From: Ottelia alismoides
Lineage: Eukaryota; Streptophyta; Magnoliopsida; Alismatales; Hydrocharitaceae
Assembly: GCA_037367405.1 (NCBI GenBank)
Contig: JAZKJV010004148.1
Location: 2,852,501 to 2,916,500 of the forward strand
Direction of reading: 5' to 3'
DNA length: 64,000 nt
The notes below the pieces were generated by a model. That model made no database searches. It was not told the origin of the DNA and worked only from the letters and a program-made list of their open reading frames with translations. Made by a program: the position numbers and the translations under genes. Positions 1 through 10,496 of the stretch are shown one piece after another (position 1 is the stretch's first letter; the number at the start of each line of letters is the position of its first letter).

Positions 1-319
1 TGACTCTTAGTGTCTAAACTGGTCTCTTCATTCTGGGTACGACTCCAAAATAGGGAATTAATTTGTACTCTCGCACTATGCACTTAGCTCAACTCTGACA
101 AAGTGTTGGAAGACTGTGTGTGTTTCTTTTCTGGTATCGTGGACATCTAAAGATCGGAGTACGGGTTGAAATAAAGCTTCAGATAACGGATGGATGGTTG
201 GGTACAATTTTTTTATGACCCCAAAACATGTATAGAAAAAAAGATTCTATATCCGTAGGGGAAGGACAAGAACCTTGCAGAACCACCAAAAATCAAAATA
301 CAAAGAAGCCTACTGCCAA
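1..319 (+). mobile_element. Athila 3' UTR fragment, inverted relative to its neighbour
   Basis: This stretch matches the 3' UTR of the intact element AUT1 (about 34350-34670) in the same, plus, orientation. Shared landmarks are the opening 'tgactcttagtgtctaa' and the phrase 'gattctatatccgtagggg'. At about position 320 the match stops and the following sequence is 3' UTR in the opposite orientation. The short reading frame here (228-425) is lysine/arginine-rich and spans the join, so I do not regard it as a gene. The fragment continues beyond the left edge of the window. Confidence 0.75.
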
Positions 320-400
320 ACACAAGAAGCGTAAAGAAGACATAGCTCGGGCTAAGCGTAAGAGAGTGAAAAGAAAAAGAAAAAGAAAGATCAGCCTGCC

Positions 401-634
401 CCCCCTATACTTAGGTTGTGAATAGTCTAAGTACAGTAAAAGAGTGAAACTGAGGTGGTCAGGAGATGTGAATGAGGAGAGTATATACAGATGAGCATCA
501 GTTCCCCCTATACTTAAGCTCTGGTCAGCCTAAGTATAGAAGAAGGGTGGAAATGAGGCGATCGTGAGATGGGGAGAATGGTATGTACATATGGCATTAA
601 TACCCCCTATACTTAGGACTTGGCCTAAGTAGAG
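401..634 (-). repeat. Three hairpins containing polypurine-tract copies (NA1 3' UTR)
   Basis: Three units at about 401-433, 503-539 and 602-634 each read, on the plus strand, as a C-run plus TATACTTAGG or a close variant, a short loop, then CCTAAGTA or a close variant. On the element's own (minus) strand each ends in AAGTATAGGGGG, identical to the core of the functional PPT of AUT1. The spacing of about 100 bp resembles the arrays in NA2 and AUT1. Confidence 0.8.
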
Positions 635-738
635 GAAGAAGAAGTACAAAGAGACCGATGTGGTCGGGAGGGAGGGTGGGTAGCCGACGATTAAGGTGGT
701 TTTCGGCCTATCTTTGTGTGAGCATGTGGTGGGAGATC

Positions 739-1161
739 CTAATCATAGGAAGGAGATGAAGTATATGATTCCCAACCATTATCAATGTTATCCTCAGAGA
801 AATCATGTTGGAGACTAGAAGAAGTGTATGAATCAGATGAAAGATAACAATCATCGGAGTTGTCCTCAAAGGAATAGTATTTGAAAGTGGAGGCACTCCA
901 GATATTCTTGTTCTTTAGTTGCCTCAGTTGTTTTCTCAGAATTCGTTCCTTATTAGGGTCAAGCGATTCTTCCTCTGGTGATGAATACTCTGAAGCACCA
1001 ATCTCAGTCAGCTCATAAGAGATTATTCCAGTATATTTGATGAGACCAGGAGAATCGAGTTTGGATGAATAATAGTGAGGAACGGGAGTTGTCCAACGGG
1101 AATCGAAGTTTGGATCCTCGCGAAGATAAGGTTTTAAGATAGGTGAACAGACCTCACTCAT
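739..1161 (-). CDS. Conserved acidic C-terminal segment of the NA1 polyprotein (140 aa open frame)
   Basis: The open frame starts MSEVCSPILKPYLRED and ends in an acidic, serine-rich tail (motifs such as EDNSDDCYLSSDSYTSSS and WESYTSSPSYD). NA2 encodes the same protein (8957-9492) with one frameshift. Substitutions between the copies are scattered but keep the alternation of basic (KERILRKQ) and acidic blocks, which suggests past selection as protein. I recognise no domain, and it is not part of RT, RNase H or integrase. The first Met may be internal, because in NA2 the frame continues upstream into the protease-like region. Function unknown; a structural or chromatin-binding role would be a guess. 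Confidence 0.5.
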   Translation of the reverse strand: MSEVCSPILKPYLREDPNFDSRWTTPVPHYYSSKLDSPGLIKYTGIISYELTEIGASEYSSPEEESLDPNKERILRKQLRQLKNKNIWSASTFKYYSFEDNSDDCYLSSDSYTSSSLQHDFSEDNIDNGWESYTSSPSYD

Positions 1162-1253
1162 GTAGATTACCTTTTCCGAACTTGATAAGGGATCATTAGA
1201 TGATTCCTCTTTCGGAAGGTCAAAGACAATTTTCTTTTTCGATTAAGGAGCAG

Positions 1254-1451
1254 TTATTTTATTTTGTCAAGATGTTGGACCTTGGCGTGAGGTGTTGACA
1301 CTTGAGTCTCCAAATGAATAACCATTGAATTTTTTCTCCTCGGTCTGTGAATGTCCCGCATATTTTTTCTTAGTCTTCTTAATGTTGGTGCACTCCTGAG
1401 TTGGAATGAATTGGTTAAGGGAGTCAGAGAAGGTTGACTCAGGGTGAGCCC
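1254..1451 (-). pseudogene. Linker between protease-like and acidic segments, NA1
   Basis: The minus-strand translation (for example IPTQECTNIKKTKKK) matches the NA2 linker (IPNQECTKIQKTKNK) that follows the protease-like region. It is basic and low in complexity. The 5' part of this coding region continues at 42111 in the other half of NA1. The open frame extends by chance into the AX1 LTR to the right. Confidence 0.5.
1447..1451. repeat. TSD of AX1, left copy (AGCCC)
   Basis: AGCCC directly precedes the TG of LTR A. Its partner is GGGCT at 42107-42111, next to the outer end of LTR B. The uninterrupted NA2 copy has a single pentamer at the corresponding place, between 'atgcat' and 'caccctg'. 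Confidence 0.85.
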
Positions 1452-2650
1452 TGATGAATCCATGATTCATTAACTTTTCTATCGCATTTTGTCTTAAAAT
1501 CCTTAACAAATACATGTAAATGTGCATTAATTCCCATCTTTTATCAAAATATCATTCATGAATAAAAATGCACTTTTATGCATCAAAAAACATGTAAATA
1601 AATAAAGAATAAAGAAAAGAAAATAAGGCAGATTGTAAATATCTATATATGGATAATATGACTTATAAATATAAATATAGCTACAAGGTATATTTATATA
1701 ACCTAACCCTCGAGAACAAGTCAGTATGGATTGGTCGACAAACCAATAAGTAGGGGGAGATAGGGAAAGAAAACCATAAAAATGATTAAGATACACTTGA
1801 CACACTTCTCACTATTTATCAAATAAATAACAAAACTTCATGTATTTTTAATTAATTCATATGTACATGTTTTTTTCCAAACTCTTTTCCAAATTAATTT
1901 TAAAAATGTATATAAAAATATAAAAATAAGTTAAAAATATTCTCATGTATATATGCCAATAAATCCTACTTTTAAATTGCCAAAATTTCAACTTCCGAAC
2001 ATCATAACTTCCTCATACAAACTCCAATTTCACTCTACTCACCTTTAAAGTTCATAAAATAATATTCTCTAATTAATAGAGGTGATTTCATTTAATTCGG
2101 AGTCTGTTTGTAAAAAAGTTAGTTTTGGGACCTAGTGATAATGGGGTTTCTGGACTATTTATTTTATTTAGAACACATTATTTACTATTTTATTAATTTT
2201 ATAATTTCTATTTATTTTCATGATCTTGTAAGTTAACCTTAATTTATTTCAGATTTTTTTGAGCATATTTATTATTTTAATTAAATCAAAAACACTAAAT
2301 TATAAATGAAAATGAACTGTATAACTCATACTTGTATTTATTAATATATGTGAACTAATTTATTAAAATCCCTAAAAATTCACATAGTCTTTATTTATTA
2401 TTCCAATAATTAAGAAAATATAAAATTAATATGTAATTGTTTATTTATTAAATTAAAAATCCAAGACCTATTTATCTATACTTATTTATTAATGTAATAA
2501 TTATATCTTGAATTTTATTTACTATTTAGAAAAAGTAATCATTCTATAATTTAAATAATTTAATTATTTACATTTCTTATTTTTATACCTATTTAATAAA
2601 TGTTATATGTTAATAATTATTTAATTTATAAGTTATTTATGCATCCGGCC

Positions 2651-2682
2651 AACCAGGTGCTGACACGTGTCAGCACCTGGTT
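2651..2682. promoter_or_regulatory. 32-bp perfect palindrome with CACGTG core in LTR A
   Basis: The arm AACCAGGTGCTGACAC is followed directly by its reverse complement. The centre contains CACGTG, the plant G-box bound by bZIP and bHLH factors. The palindrome lies about 170 bp upstream of the LTR TATA box and is fully preserved in LTR B (43851-43882). A further AAGAACCAGG just downstream can pair with CCTGGTTCTT at the palindrome edge. Confidence 0.75.
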
Positions 2683-2851
2683 CTTAGTCAAGAACCAGGT
2701 CGTTGGAGCTCTGCTCAAACGCCCCTTCTTCAATTATTTTCCCCACGCACTCCATAACTCCTTCATGCGATCTAATCCCTTGATCTTATTCACCTAACAA
2801 CCCTCCTATTCGCCAGCCCTTGGATTAGCCTTGAAGCCTAAGTAATTCATC

Positions 2852-2859
2852 TATAAATA
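2852..2859 (+). promoter_or_regulatory. TATA box of LTR A
   Basis: TATAAATA lies in a context shared with LTR B (43690-43702, minus). About 30 bp downstream would be the transcription start and the U3/R border. Confidence 0.6.
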
Positions 2860-4389
2860 TCCATGAACTTGGCGCCATTAAAACTAACTCATCTCCAACA
2901 AATTTGAACCCAGTTCCAGTGTCGACCCTCCCCCTTACAAGCCTCGTTCCGACCAATTGCAGTGGTGACAGCACCAGATCGCCGTCACGCGTGGAAGAGG
3001 GAAGATGAAGGAGAAGTTCCATGGCGTCGAACCTCACCTTGCATCGCCGCCGTGAGCGCGTTGAGCTCCTGGAAGATGCCCCGTCGAGCGAAGACATGGA
3101 AGTCATACACTTCCAACTCACAAGTAATTCATCCATATTTGCCATTTTGTTTCTCGATTCTTGTGCCACGATAAAAGTGTGTAATTACGTCTTTAGATCC
3201 AATGTTCATTCTTCTTAAACGCATACCAAATCCCATCATCAATTCGTTTCAAAAATCAAACAATTTCACGTCTCAATTCATGCTACTATTTACGCTTATT
3301 TTCATCTATTCTGGAAACACATATTTTATCTTGCAAACCTCTTAATTGTTGGCCGATTCTTGAGAGAATCGAGCACCTATATCTTCTTTGCAGGTTCATC
3401 TTGAATCTGGAGCAAATACAAGGCAATTGGAGCCTTCAATCTTCACGCAAATCACAATTAAAGACTTCGTCATAAACTACTTTAGTCTCCAGGACAGGAC
3501 AACCGTCCATCTTCATTGATGAAGCTATGCCGATCGCAACCATCTCCGATCGATCTCAACCATAGGAGAGCTCGAGGGGTGGAGGAGCCACCCCTCTGGA
3601 CCTACCGGAGGCCCAAATGTCACTCCGATCGACGGCGAAAAGTCGAAGAAGAATCCATCTTCGTCAGCCACACAGAATAGAAGAACAACTCAAGAACATC
3701 CAAATGCTATAGTTGTGCGACACGTGGCACATCTGGACGGGCCAGATCGCTTCTGACGTTATTATCCTAACCGTTAATCTGAAGGGGTGGAGAATTTGCA
3801 TACTAAGTCCAGAGAATCTCCAGAATTTCAGCGTGCCACCAAGCTTTCCAGATAATGCATTTAGGTCCCCACGTGGGGACCTAAATGTAACATTTTATAT
3901 TTTCATTACAATTCAGTGCCTAATAGAGGACTATTTTGCAGACTTGTAGTAATTTTCTTGCATTTATACCCTTGAACAATAAAGCATGTTTGGACACTTT
4001 TTTGACATTATTTTTTATCAATATTTCTAGGGTAATTACGCAACTACCATAGAGAGGTTTTTTAGTATTTCTTGTGTTTTTTCGTCGCTTTCTCGTCATG
4101 TTTTGATTTGTTGAATATCATTCTTGTTTTGAGTTTGTTTTCAACCGAATTTGTTCGCATTTCTACCCTTGTAAATTCAAGAATAAAAAGAGAAGTTGTT
4201 GGGATTTATTCCTTGTCTCAAAAGCTGTAGTTAAAACATTCTTCTTCCTTGTATTTGACACAAGTACACTTACTTGGATAAATAAATAGTGTAAGGTTAA
4301 AATAAGAGAGAAGTCGGTTAATCCACTTCTCTCACTCTCTCTCTCCTATTTTATCTGACTTTTATTTGATAAACTCGGATCTCTTTGCG

Positions 4390-4394
4390 GTTCG
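4390..4394. repeat. TSD of NA2, left copy (GTTCG)
   Basis: GTTCG precedes the TG at 4395. LTR B keeps the uninterrupted site (CGAAC at 42164-42168, reverse strand), confirming that NA2 entered here. The right-hand copy is missing because the right end of NA2 is eroded. Confidence 0.75.
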
Positions 4395-6040
4395 TGACGA
4401 TTCTGATTTCGTGCGTGTAAAAAGATGTTTTAATTCTCTATTCGTGCCAAAAATATGGTTTGTCGTTCGTTGTAGGCGACGATCGGAATTGGTCAAGAAA
4501 TAACCACAAATATTTAATCAATTTTTAATCGAGTGGTTTTATGTTTATTTTACTTAGGCAAGTCCCAAGGTCGAAAACAAGGAGGCAAAGGAACATCCTA
4601 GAATTATATCTATCAAGATTCGTGCACGGTTTTCAAGGCAATCTTTTTTGGAATTTTTAATGCAAATAAGGGGTGCAAGATGCAATTTCGGCCTATTTTA
4701 GGGACTAAAATACAAATTATGCTTAAGCGATGTCCGAATAATACGAAACTTGGCCGAGATGATAATTATGAAGAAATGGATGCACTATAATATTTTTTGG
4801 AATTTTTTGATGCAATATGAATTTTTTTATGAATTGTCAAATGCAAACAAAATGATTTTCCATATTTATTTATAGTAAATACTAAACCTACTTATTTTCA
4901 AGGTATAAAATTATCTAAGATCTATCACTAGGTGATGGATCTCAGAAAAATCCTAAATCTCGAAAATGTGGGATCTAATACCTATTCAAAATTAAATACT
5001 GAAATATGCAAACTGATTTTTACATGATAAATTATGCATGCAAATGAAAATCTATTTGGGCATAAAATCAACCACAATTAACTCTACAATATGTGATTTT
5101 TGGGGAATTTTTAGAGCAACGGTTAATCAAATAAAAATTGAAGAGCATAAAATGGGCAAAGTTTGCAATTTTCCACAAAACAATTGATTATTAATTAACG
5201 AATGATCATACAAATATCCACAGTATCTAAAAATGTAGAGAATTAAAAGATGAACATCATGCTATTTTTGAAATAATAAAATAATGTAGTAGAGAGGTTC
5301 AACACTAAAGGGAAAGACATGGGTGCAGATGCAATAAATAAATAAATAAAATATGCAAGGGGGCTATTATGCAATTACTAAGAGTTTGGGAGGATTTCTT
5401 GCAAAATTTACAGAGAGGCACGTGCGCAGCACGTGCCCTCTAGTCCTTGGACTGGAACACAATATGGAGGAAGGTTGGGGGCGTATCTGTAAATTGCCAA
5501 CGGGGCACGTGCGCATCACGTGACCCTGGGCTTTTGTAATGCTGACGTCCCCCCCCCCCCTCGCGATGCACGTGCCACGCATGTGTGCGGGGGGTCTTGG
5601 GTTGGAGCGCCCGACCGTGCGGTGGAGGATGGAGGAGGGACCGGCTCAAGGCGGAGACTAGCGTTGTGGCTACTGGTGATGAGTCGTTGTCGGAGGCAAA
5701 AATGGCGTAGCGGAGTCATTGGAGAGGCATTGGCTGATGTCAGCTTAGGCGGTAGTTGTAGTCGATGATGGTGAAGTCATGGAGGTTGGTGTAGCGGGCG
5801 AGGGTGGAGTAGCTCCTGGGGGTGTCGGAGAAGATGACGTTGGAGGCGGCGGCTACCGGAGAAGATGGCGTGTTTGTCGATGTCGTTGGCTCTACAACGT
5901 CGGCCGAAGTGGAACAGTATGTCGGGGAAATGCTGCGACGGCCTCGGAAGAGACCGAACCTCGTTGAAGATGATCGCGGGCTGTCACCACCGCGATTCAT
6001 GGTAACGACGGACGGGTTGGACAGGGGGGATGGCAAGGTC

Positions 6041-6048
6041 TTTTATAG
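6041..6048 (-). promoter_or_regulatory. TATA box of the NA2 3' LTR
   Basis: CTATAAAA on the minus strand, repeated in the other NA2 LTR at 12829-12836, downstream of the CACGTG inverted repeat. Confidence 0.6.
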
Positions 6049-6366
6049 GTCGTAAGGGACGGGGATGGCGATGGAGGGAGGTTGCGAGGATAGCGGAGAA
6101 CTTTGCGGAGCGGTCGACGCGGAGGAGGTTGGTAGCGAGGGACGCGGAGGTCGTTGAAGAGTGGCGGTTGAGAAGGGCGATGGTTGTGAGGGGGCTACCT
6201 GAGGAAGACGACGGGTCAGCGGCCTTTCGATCAGCCATGATCGAACGGCTGCCAGAGCACCACGTGGCGGCAGAAGTGAGAGGGGGCGTGCACGTGCCTC
6301 GCATGTGCGGGTATTTAATAAAATTTTTTTTAATGAAAAAACGAAAGAAAAGGGGCCCAAAAACCG

Positions 6367-6403
6367 CTGACACGTGGCGACCTCAGGGGCTGCCACGTGT
6401 CAG
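6367..6403. promoter_or_regulatory. CACGTG inverted repeat in the NA2 LTR
   Basis: Two 12-bp arms (CTGACACGTGGC and its complement), each with a G-box core, lie about 320 bp upstream of the TATA box on the minus strand. AUT1 and AX1 LTRs carry related palindromes in the same relative position. Confidence 0.65.
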
Positions 6404-7256
6404 CACCAGAAAAATCGAAGATAAAGTATTTTGTAAAATCAAAAATGACCTCGGATCGAAAAAGTTCCTTCACAAAAAATGCTCGTCTCGATGAGATCTA
6501 CAAGTTTCATGAAGACATCAAAACTAAAATCAATCAAATGCACAAAGTGAATTTTTGGGGTATCCCAAGTACATAGAATACCTAGATTTTTGGGTTTTCT
6601 CATTTTTTGTCATTTTTTTAAACTATATAATAGTCAGAAAAAAATAAGGAGAAATCAAAGATAAATAAAAGACATCTAAATCTAGTTTTTTTGGATTTTT
6701 GCTAATTAAGAAAATATGTACAAAAATAACGGGTCAAAAACCGCTAAAATACACAATGTACAAAAGAGGCCTACAACCCAAATTTCGCATACGAGCTCTG
6801 ATTCACTTGAACTTGGCCTTGTTTTGAAGATAATTGAATGTGCATTAGTTCAAAAGTGAGTAGGATCAAATCGGACATAGGATGGGGAAGATATGGGGCT
6901 TTTAGTCCGAAAATCCTGAAAATAGGGTTTGGGTTTTTGGTCCACTTAACAGGGTTAGTGATTTTTTTGTATTTTTTATTTATTCTTGTTAGTGATATGA
7001 AAACGGTGGAGGTGGTTTTGTGTCATTCGGAGTTAGCATGAAGGAGTTAAAAATCCAGGAAATTAGGATATTTACAGGTTAACTTTGGCTTGGATTTTTG
7101 GCTTCTTATTTTGTGCAAAAAATAATGGATAAAATGCCATTCTTATGCAAACATGCATGAATGCTAATTATGCGGAATAAATGCAGAAATGCTGATGATT
7201 TTGAGGGACTTGAGCTTAATTAATGGGATTTAGAGTGATGAATCCAAGATTCATCA

Positions 7257-7269
7257 TCCCCCTATACTT
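7257..7269 (-). promoter_or_regulatory. Polypurine tract of NA2
   Basis: AAGTATAGGGGGA on the minus strand abuts the TG of the 3' LTR and is identical to the AUT1 PPT (35217-35229). In LTR retrotransposons this RNase H-resistant RNA primes plus-strand DNA synthesis. Confidence 0.9.
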
Positions 7270-8896
7270 AAACCATGCTCGTCCCTGAGCATCAAAAAGA
7301 AATGCCATGAGGTGAAATGAGATTGGGTTCCATATCAAGACCATGAGCTGAAGGTGAAAATTAAACTAAACTCGACCTTTGGATTAATAGTGTGGCGGAA
7401 CTTCTGTGAGACTTAGAATTTTAAAATCAACAGCCCTCAAGTTCTACACATCATTGTCACAGTTTCAGCTCAGAAGTCATCTTAGATTGATCCTCTTCCC
7501 AAAGTATACCCTATGAACATTGAACAACTGACTCATGTGTGTGAAGGGTTTTAGCTCTTCCCATCCAGAATGTCGGACTACCATGCTCCTCTCCTCTCCA
7601 GTAACTCATCCTCGGGGAGTCAGGTATTTCCTTCTAAGGTCTGTCATGCTGTGTTCACAATCGAATTGGGGGAGAAGTTAGAAGAAGGGGAAAAGAACTG
7701 GAGGGTGGCCAGTGTAGTCACCTCTCCTTGTGAAGATGGCCAGTGTAGCCAAGTCTACACCATGATCTGCAGGTTTCTTGAAGCTTGGACCTTTTTGGTC
7801 AGATTTTTAAGGTAGAATGCTTCTTTGTATTTGGAATTTTTGGTGGTTCTGCTTGGATCTTGTTGTGCCTCTACGGATATAGAATCTTTTTGTTCCGTAC
7901 ATTTTTTGGAGTCTTAGAAAAAATTGTGCCCAGCCGTCTATCCCTTTTCCGAAGCTTTATTTCAACCCGTACTCCGATCTTTAGATTTCCACGCTACCAA
8001 AAAAGAGACTTACACAGTCTTCCAACATCCCGTCTGAGTTGAGCTAAGTGCATAGTGCGAGAGTACAAATTAATTCCCTATAACAGAGTTGTACCCCGAA
8101 TGAAGAGACCAGGTTAGACACTAAGAGTCAAATACTGCACATTGTCATATGGAACTTAAAGAATTAAGTCAAAGACCTGAAGCTCTTAAAATCCTATTTC
8201 TGAGTGAAGTTACTCTGAAAATTAGGTGATTAAGGTCAAGTCCAGACTACTCTTGATTTCTCCTCACAACTCGATTCAGAACACAATGACTTTTCACAAA
8301 TGCAAATGCATGTGATGTTGGATGAAGTGCAGGTGTGTCAAATGCTGACACATTTTTTTGATACAAATATGAAAAAAGCCAATTTTTTTTAAAAAAATCT
8401 GGGCATTATTAGTGTTGGTAGCAAAACTTTTTTTTCTTTTTTTTTGTTTGTTTTTTTTTTCAAAATGATTACCCACCCTGTAAATACATATAGACTTATG
8501 TGAAAGTACGATATATGGGTAAAATATATATGAAGAATATACACAGACCCCCCTATACTTAGCAAGTGTTGTGTCCTTGGAGCACAAGAAGCGTAAAGAA
8601 GACATAGCTCGGGATAAGCGTAAGAGAGTGAAAAAGGAAAAGAAAAAGATGGATCGGAATGCCCCCCTATACTTAGGCTGTGAACAGTCTAAGTATAGAA
8701 GAAGAGCAAAAAAATGAGGCGGTCGGGATTTGTGAATGAAGATAGTATATACAGGTGGGCGTCGGTTCCCCCTATACTTAGGCTCTGGTCAGCCTAAGTA
8801 TGAATGAAGGTGGAATTGGAGCGATCAAGAGATAGGAGAAGGATGGTATGCACAAATGGCATCGGTCCCCCCCTATACTTAGGCCTTGGCCTAAGT
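7270..8896 (-). mobile_element. 3' UTR of NA2, shared with AUT1
   Basis: This non-coding stretch matches 33519-35216 of AUT1 in reverse orientation over most of its length: the dense block at 7270-8160, a low-complexity T/A part, then the hairpin array at 8549-8896. Open frames inside (such as 7570-7815 and 7785-8042) are also found in the reverse direction at AUT1 positions and look incidental. Its conservation in autonomous and non-autonomous copies points to a cis function. Confidence 0.8.
8549..8896 (-). repeat. PPT-hairpin array of NA2 (four units)
   Basis: The units are: a PPT copy without a left arm at about 8549-8560; a hairpin 8667-8698 with 10-bp arms CTATACTTAG / CTAAGTATAG; a hairpin 8774-8801 with 11-bp arms; and a hairpin 8877-8896 with 9-bp arms ACTTAGGCC / GGCCTAAGT. 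Each is joined to a G-run on the element strand, copying the functional PPT at 7257-7269. Confidence 0.85.
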
Positions 8897-8956
8897 AGAG
8901 GAAGAAGTTGTACAAGGAGACCAATGTGGTCGAGAGGGAGGGTGGGTAGCCGATGA

Positions 8957-9492
8957 TTAAGGCAGTTTTCGGCTGATCTTCTTGTGAGCCTGCAGTGGGA
9001 TATCGTAATGATGAGACGGAGATGAAGCATATGATTCCCAACTATGATCAGTGTCATTCTCAGAAAAATCATGATGGATAATAGATGAAGTGTTTGAGTC
9101 AGAAGAAAGATATCCATCATCAGAGTTATCCTCAGAGGAATAGTATTTGAAAGTGGACATACTCCAATATTCATGTCTTTTTGTTTCTTCATTTGTTTTC
9201 TCAGAATTCGTTCCTTCTTGGGGTCAAGCGGTTTGTCCTCTGATGAATATTCAGAAGCACCAGTCTCAGTCATCTCATAAGAAATAATTCTAATGTATTT
9301 GAAGAGGGCAAAAGCATCAACTTTGGATGAATAGTAGTTAGAAACGGGAGTTGTCCAACGAGAATTGAATTTTGGATCCTTGCGAAGATATGGCTTTAGA
9401 GCTGCCGAACAAACTTTACTCATGTAGACTACCTTTTCCATACCTGATGAGGGATCATCAGCTGATTCCTCTTCTGAATGGTCAAAGGTCAC
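8957..9492 (-). pseudogene. Acidic C-terminal segment of NA2 polyprotein, frameshifted
   Basis: The minus-strand frame from 9492 encodes a homologue of the NA1 140-aa protein (MSKVCSAALKPYLRKDPKF..., then KERILRKQMKKQ). After about residue 115 the homologous tail (YYSSEDNSDDGYLSSD, WESYASSPS) moves to a second frame (8957-9160), so a frameshift separates them. The frame is open upstream through a basic linker into the protease-like region, apart from one TGA at 9664. NA1 has TGG at the corresponding codon (about 42104). Protease-like, linker and acidic segments thus probably formed one polyprotein. Confidence 0.6.
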
Positions 9493-9663
9493 TCTCTTTT
9501 TCTTGTTTCGTGAAGGTGTCGGTTCACCTGAGTATCTAGATAAATAGCCATTGGAATTCTCCTTATTCGGTTTTCGTTTGTTCTTGGTCTTCTGAATTTT
9601 GGTGCACTCTTGATTTGGGATGATTTGGTCCTGGTATTCAGAGAATGTTGCTCCAGGGTGCGA

Positions 9664-10368
9664 TCATGCATATGTTTCAGGATCGTAGTAGAAGGATTTG
9701 TCTATTTTGAGATCTGCAGGAATTGAAATACTAGGGAGAGTCTCTAAACCAATAGTCTCATCAACAACCGCTATCTCAGGTGTAGCATCGGGGTAGGGCT
9801 CTTCTACCGCTTCATGGTTGCGGCTGTTGGGGACTTCGTGGGTTTCCTCAGAAGATCGTGGTTCCTCAAAGACAAGGTCAGATCTAAGTGCTTCCAATGC
9901 TGTGAAATTGATTTCACGAGTCTCGCAATCAATAATTGCCTTGGCTAATGCCAAGAATGGCTTTCCGAGAATGATTGGAGACTGGGTGAATTCTCCTTGA
10001 TGCTCAATATCCATGATCGTGAATTCTACTTTGAGCGGAGCACCTTGGCATTTCATGATGACAGAAATGATTCCTCTCGGTTGCTTTATTGATCGGTCCG
10101 CCAATTGAACAATCTCTCGTAATTTCCTGATCGGTCCGAGTTTGAGTTCATGAAATACAGAGGTTGGGAGGATATTGATTGGTGAATCGTCATCAATCCG
10201 AGCATGGGTGAAAATTGTGTCTTTGATTTCACAGTCAAATCTGGGCAACCGCTTCACCATGAGGCTCTTGGTTTTTCTCCTCAACACCAAGGAGGAGGCC
10301 ATTGACAAGATATGTCTTTCGATCTTTGTTCTAATCCTGCCCGACTTTTTCATAATTAATTTTTCCAT
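9664..10368 (-). pseudogene. Degenerate retropepsin-like region of NA2 (234 aa)
   Basis: The protein aligns with the gag-protease junction and protease of AUT1. Matching blocks are INILPTSVFHELKLGP (AUT1 INLLPLALYYRLELGP), a run ending LADRSIKQPRG, and SPIILGKPFLALAKA (AUT1 QIILGRPFLRTAKV). The catalytic D-x-G of retropepsins is changed: AUT1 reads IDNGSS and NA2 reads IDDDSP, so the Asp remains but the Gly is lost and proteolytic activity is doubtful. After the protease fold comes an NA-specific stretch rich in E and P (EEPRSSEETHEVP). The related NA1 sequence (41638-41943) keeps this stretch with mainly conservative changes. Confidence 0.65.
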
Positions 10369-10496
10369 TATAAATCTTTTAAGATCGGGGAAGTGTTCAA
10401 TGTCCTATAGAAAGGGAAGTTCAAAAATCAATTTCTTTTATAGTGCTTCCCGTAAAGCAGGATCCAAATTCTTCAGATCTTCTTCAGTTTCAATTT

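Larger units (their letters stand above)
320..1451 (-). mobile_element. NA1, 3' half: non-autonomous Athila-type element
   Basis: Read on the minus strand this is colinear with NA2 (about 9650 down to 8590): a linker, an acidic coding segment, then a 3' UTR with hairpins. It is cut at 1451 by the LTR of AX1. The last five bases, AGCCC, are the reverse complement of GGGCT at 42107-42111, where the 5' half of the same element stops. Joining the two halves at that pentamer gives a sequence colinear with the uninterrupted NA2 copy. The pieces are therefore the two halves of one element. Confidence 0.8.
1452..4394 (+). repeat. LTR A: 5' LTR of AX1 (interrupted by NA2)
   Basis: The LTR starts TGATGAATCC after the AGCCC TSD. 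It is homologous along its length to the reverse complement of 42112-45584 (LTR B), at roughly 85-90 % identity by eye in the GC-rich central part, and more distantly to the LTR at 56038. It holds a perfect 32-bp palindrome (2651-2682), a TATA box (2852-2859) and an AATAAA at about 3979. The final bases are displaced to 14074-14087 by insertion of NA2. Apparent open frames inside (for example 2825-3169 minus, matched at 43382-43705) are mirrored in both LTRs and reflect shared descent and GC-rich sequence, not a demonstrated gene. Confidence 0.85.
4395..7256 (-). repeat. 3' LTR of NA2
   Basis: On the minus strand the LTR begins TGATGAATCTTGG right after the PPT (7257-7269) and ends ...CGTCA at 4395, 2862 bp in all. 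It resembles the AUT1 LTR in its ends, the 'gcatgaatgctaattatg' block and the GC-rich middle. TATA (minus) is at 6041-6048. A 12-bp inverted repeat CTGACACGTGGC / GCCACGTGTCAG is at 6367-6403. A run of 12 C lies at about 5549-5560. The many overlapping open frames on both strands of 5367-6494 come from high GC content and are not genes. Confidence 0.85.

Noticed and set aside
401..634. CRISPR-like spaced repeats
   Set aside because: The regularly spaced motif consists of PPT hairpins in a plant retrotransposon UTR. Units vary and the intervals are homologous between elements, not unique spacers.
2825..3169. 114-aa minus frame in LTR A with a 107-aa counterpart at 43382-43705
   Set aside because: At first it looked like a conserved gene pair. 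The similarity is that of the whole LTR, the flanking sequence is equally similar, and on the sense strand the region follows the TATA box as R-U5.
5367..6494. Many overlapping frames in the NA2 LTR (for example 6030-6494 and 5984-6373)
   Set aside because: Open on both strands in GC-rich sequence and repeated at 12712-13267 because both are LTRs of one element. No protein signature.
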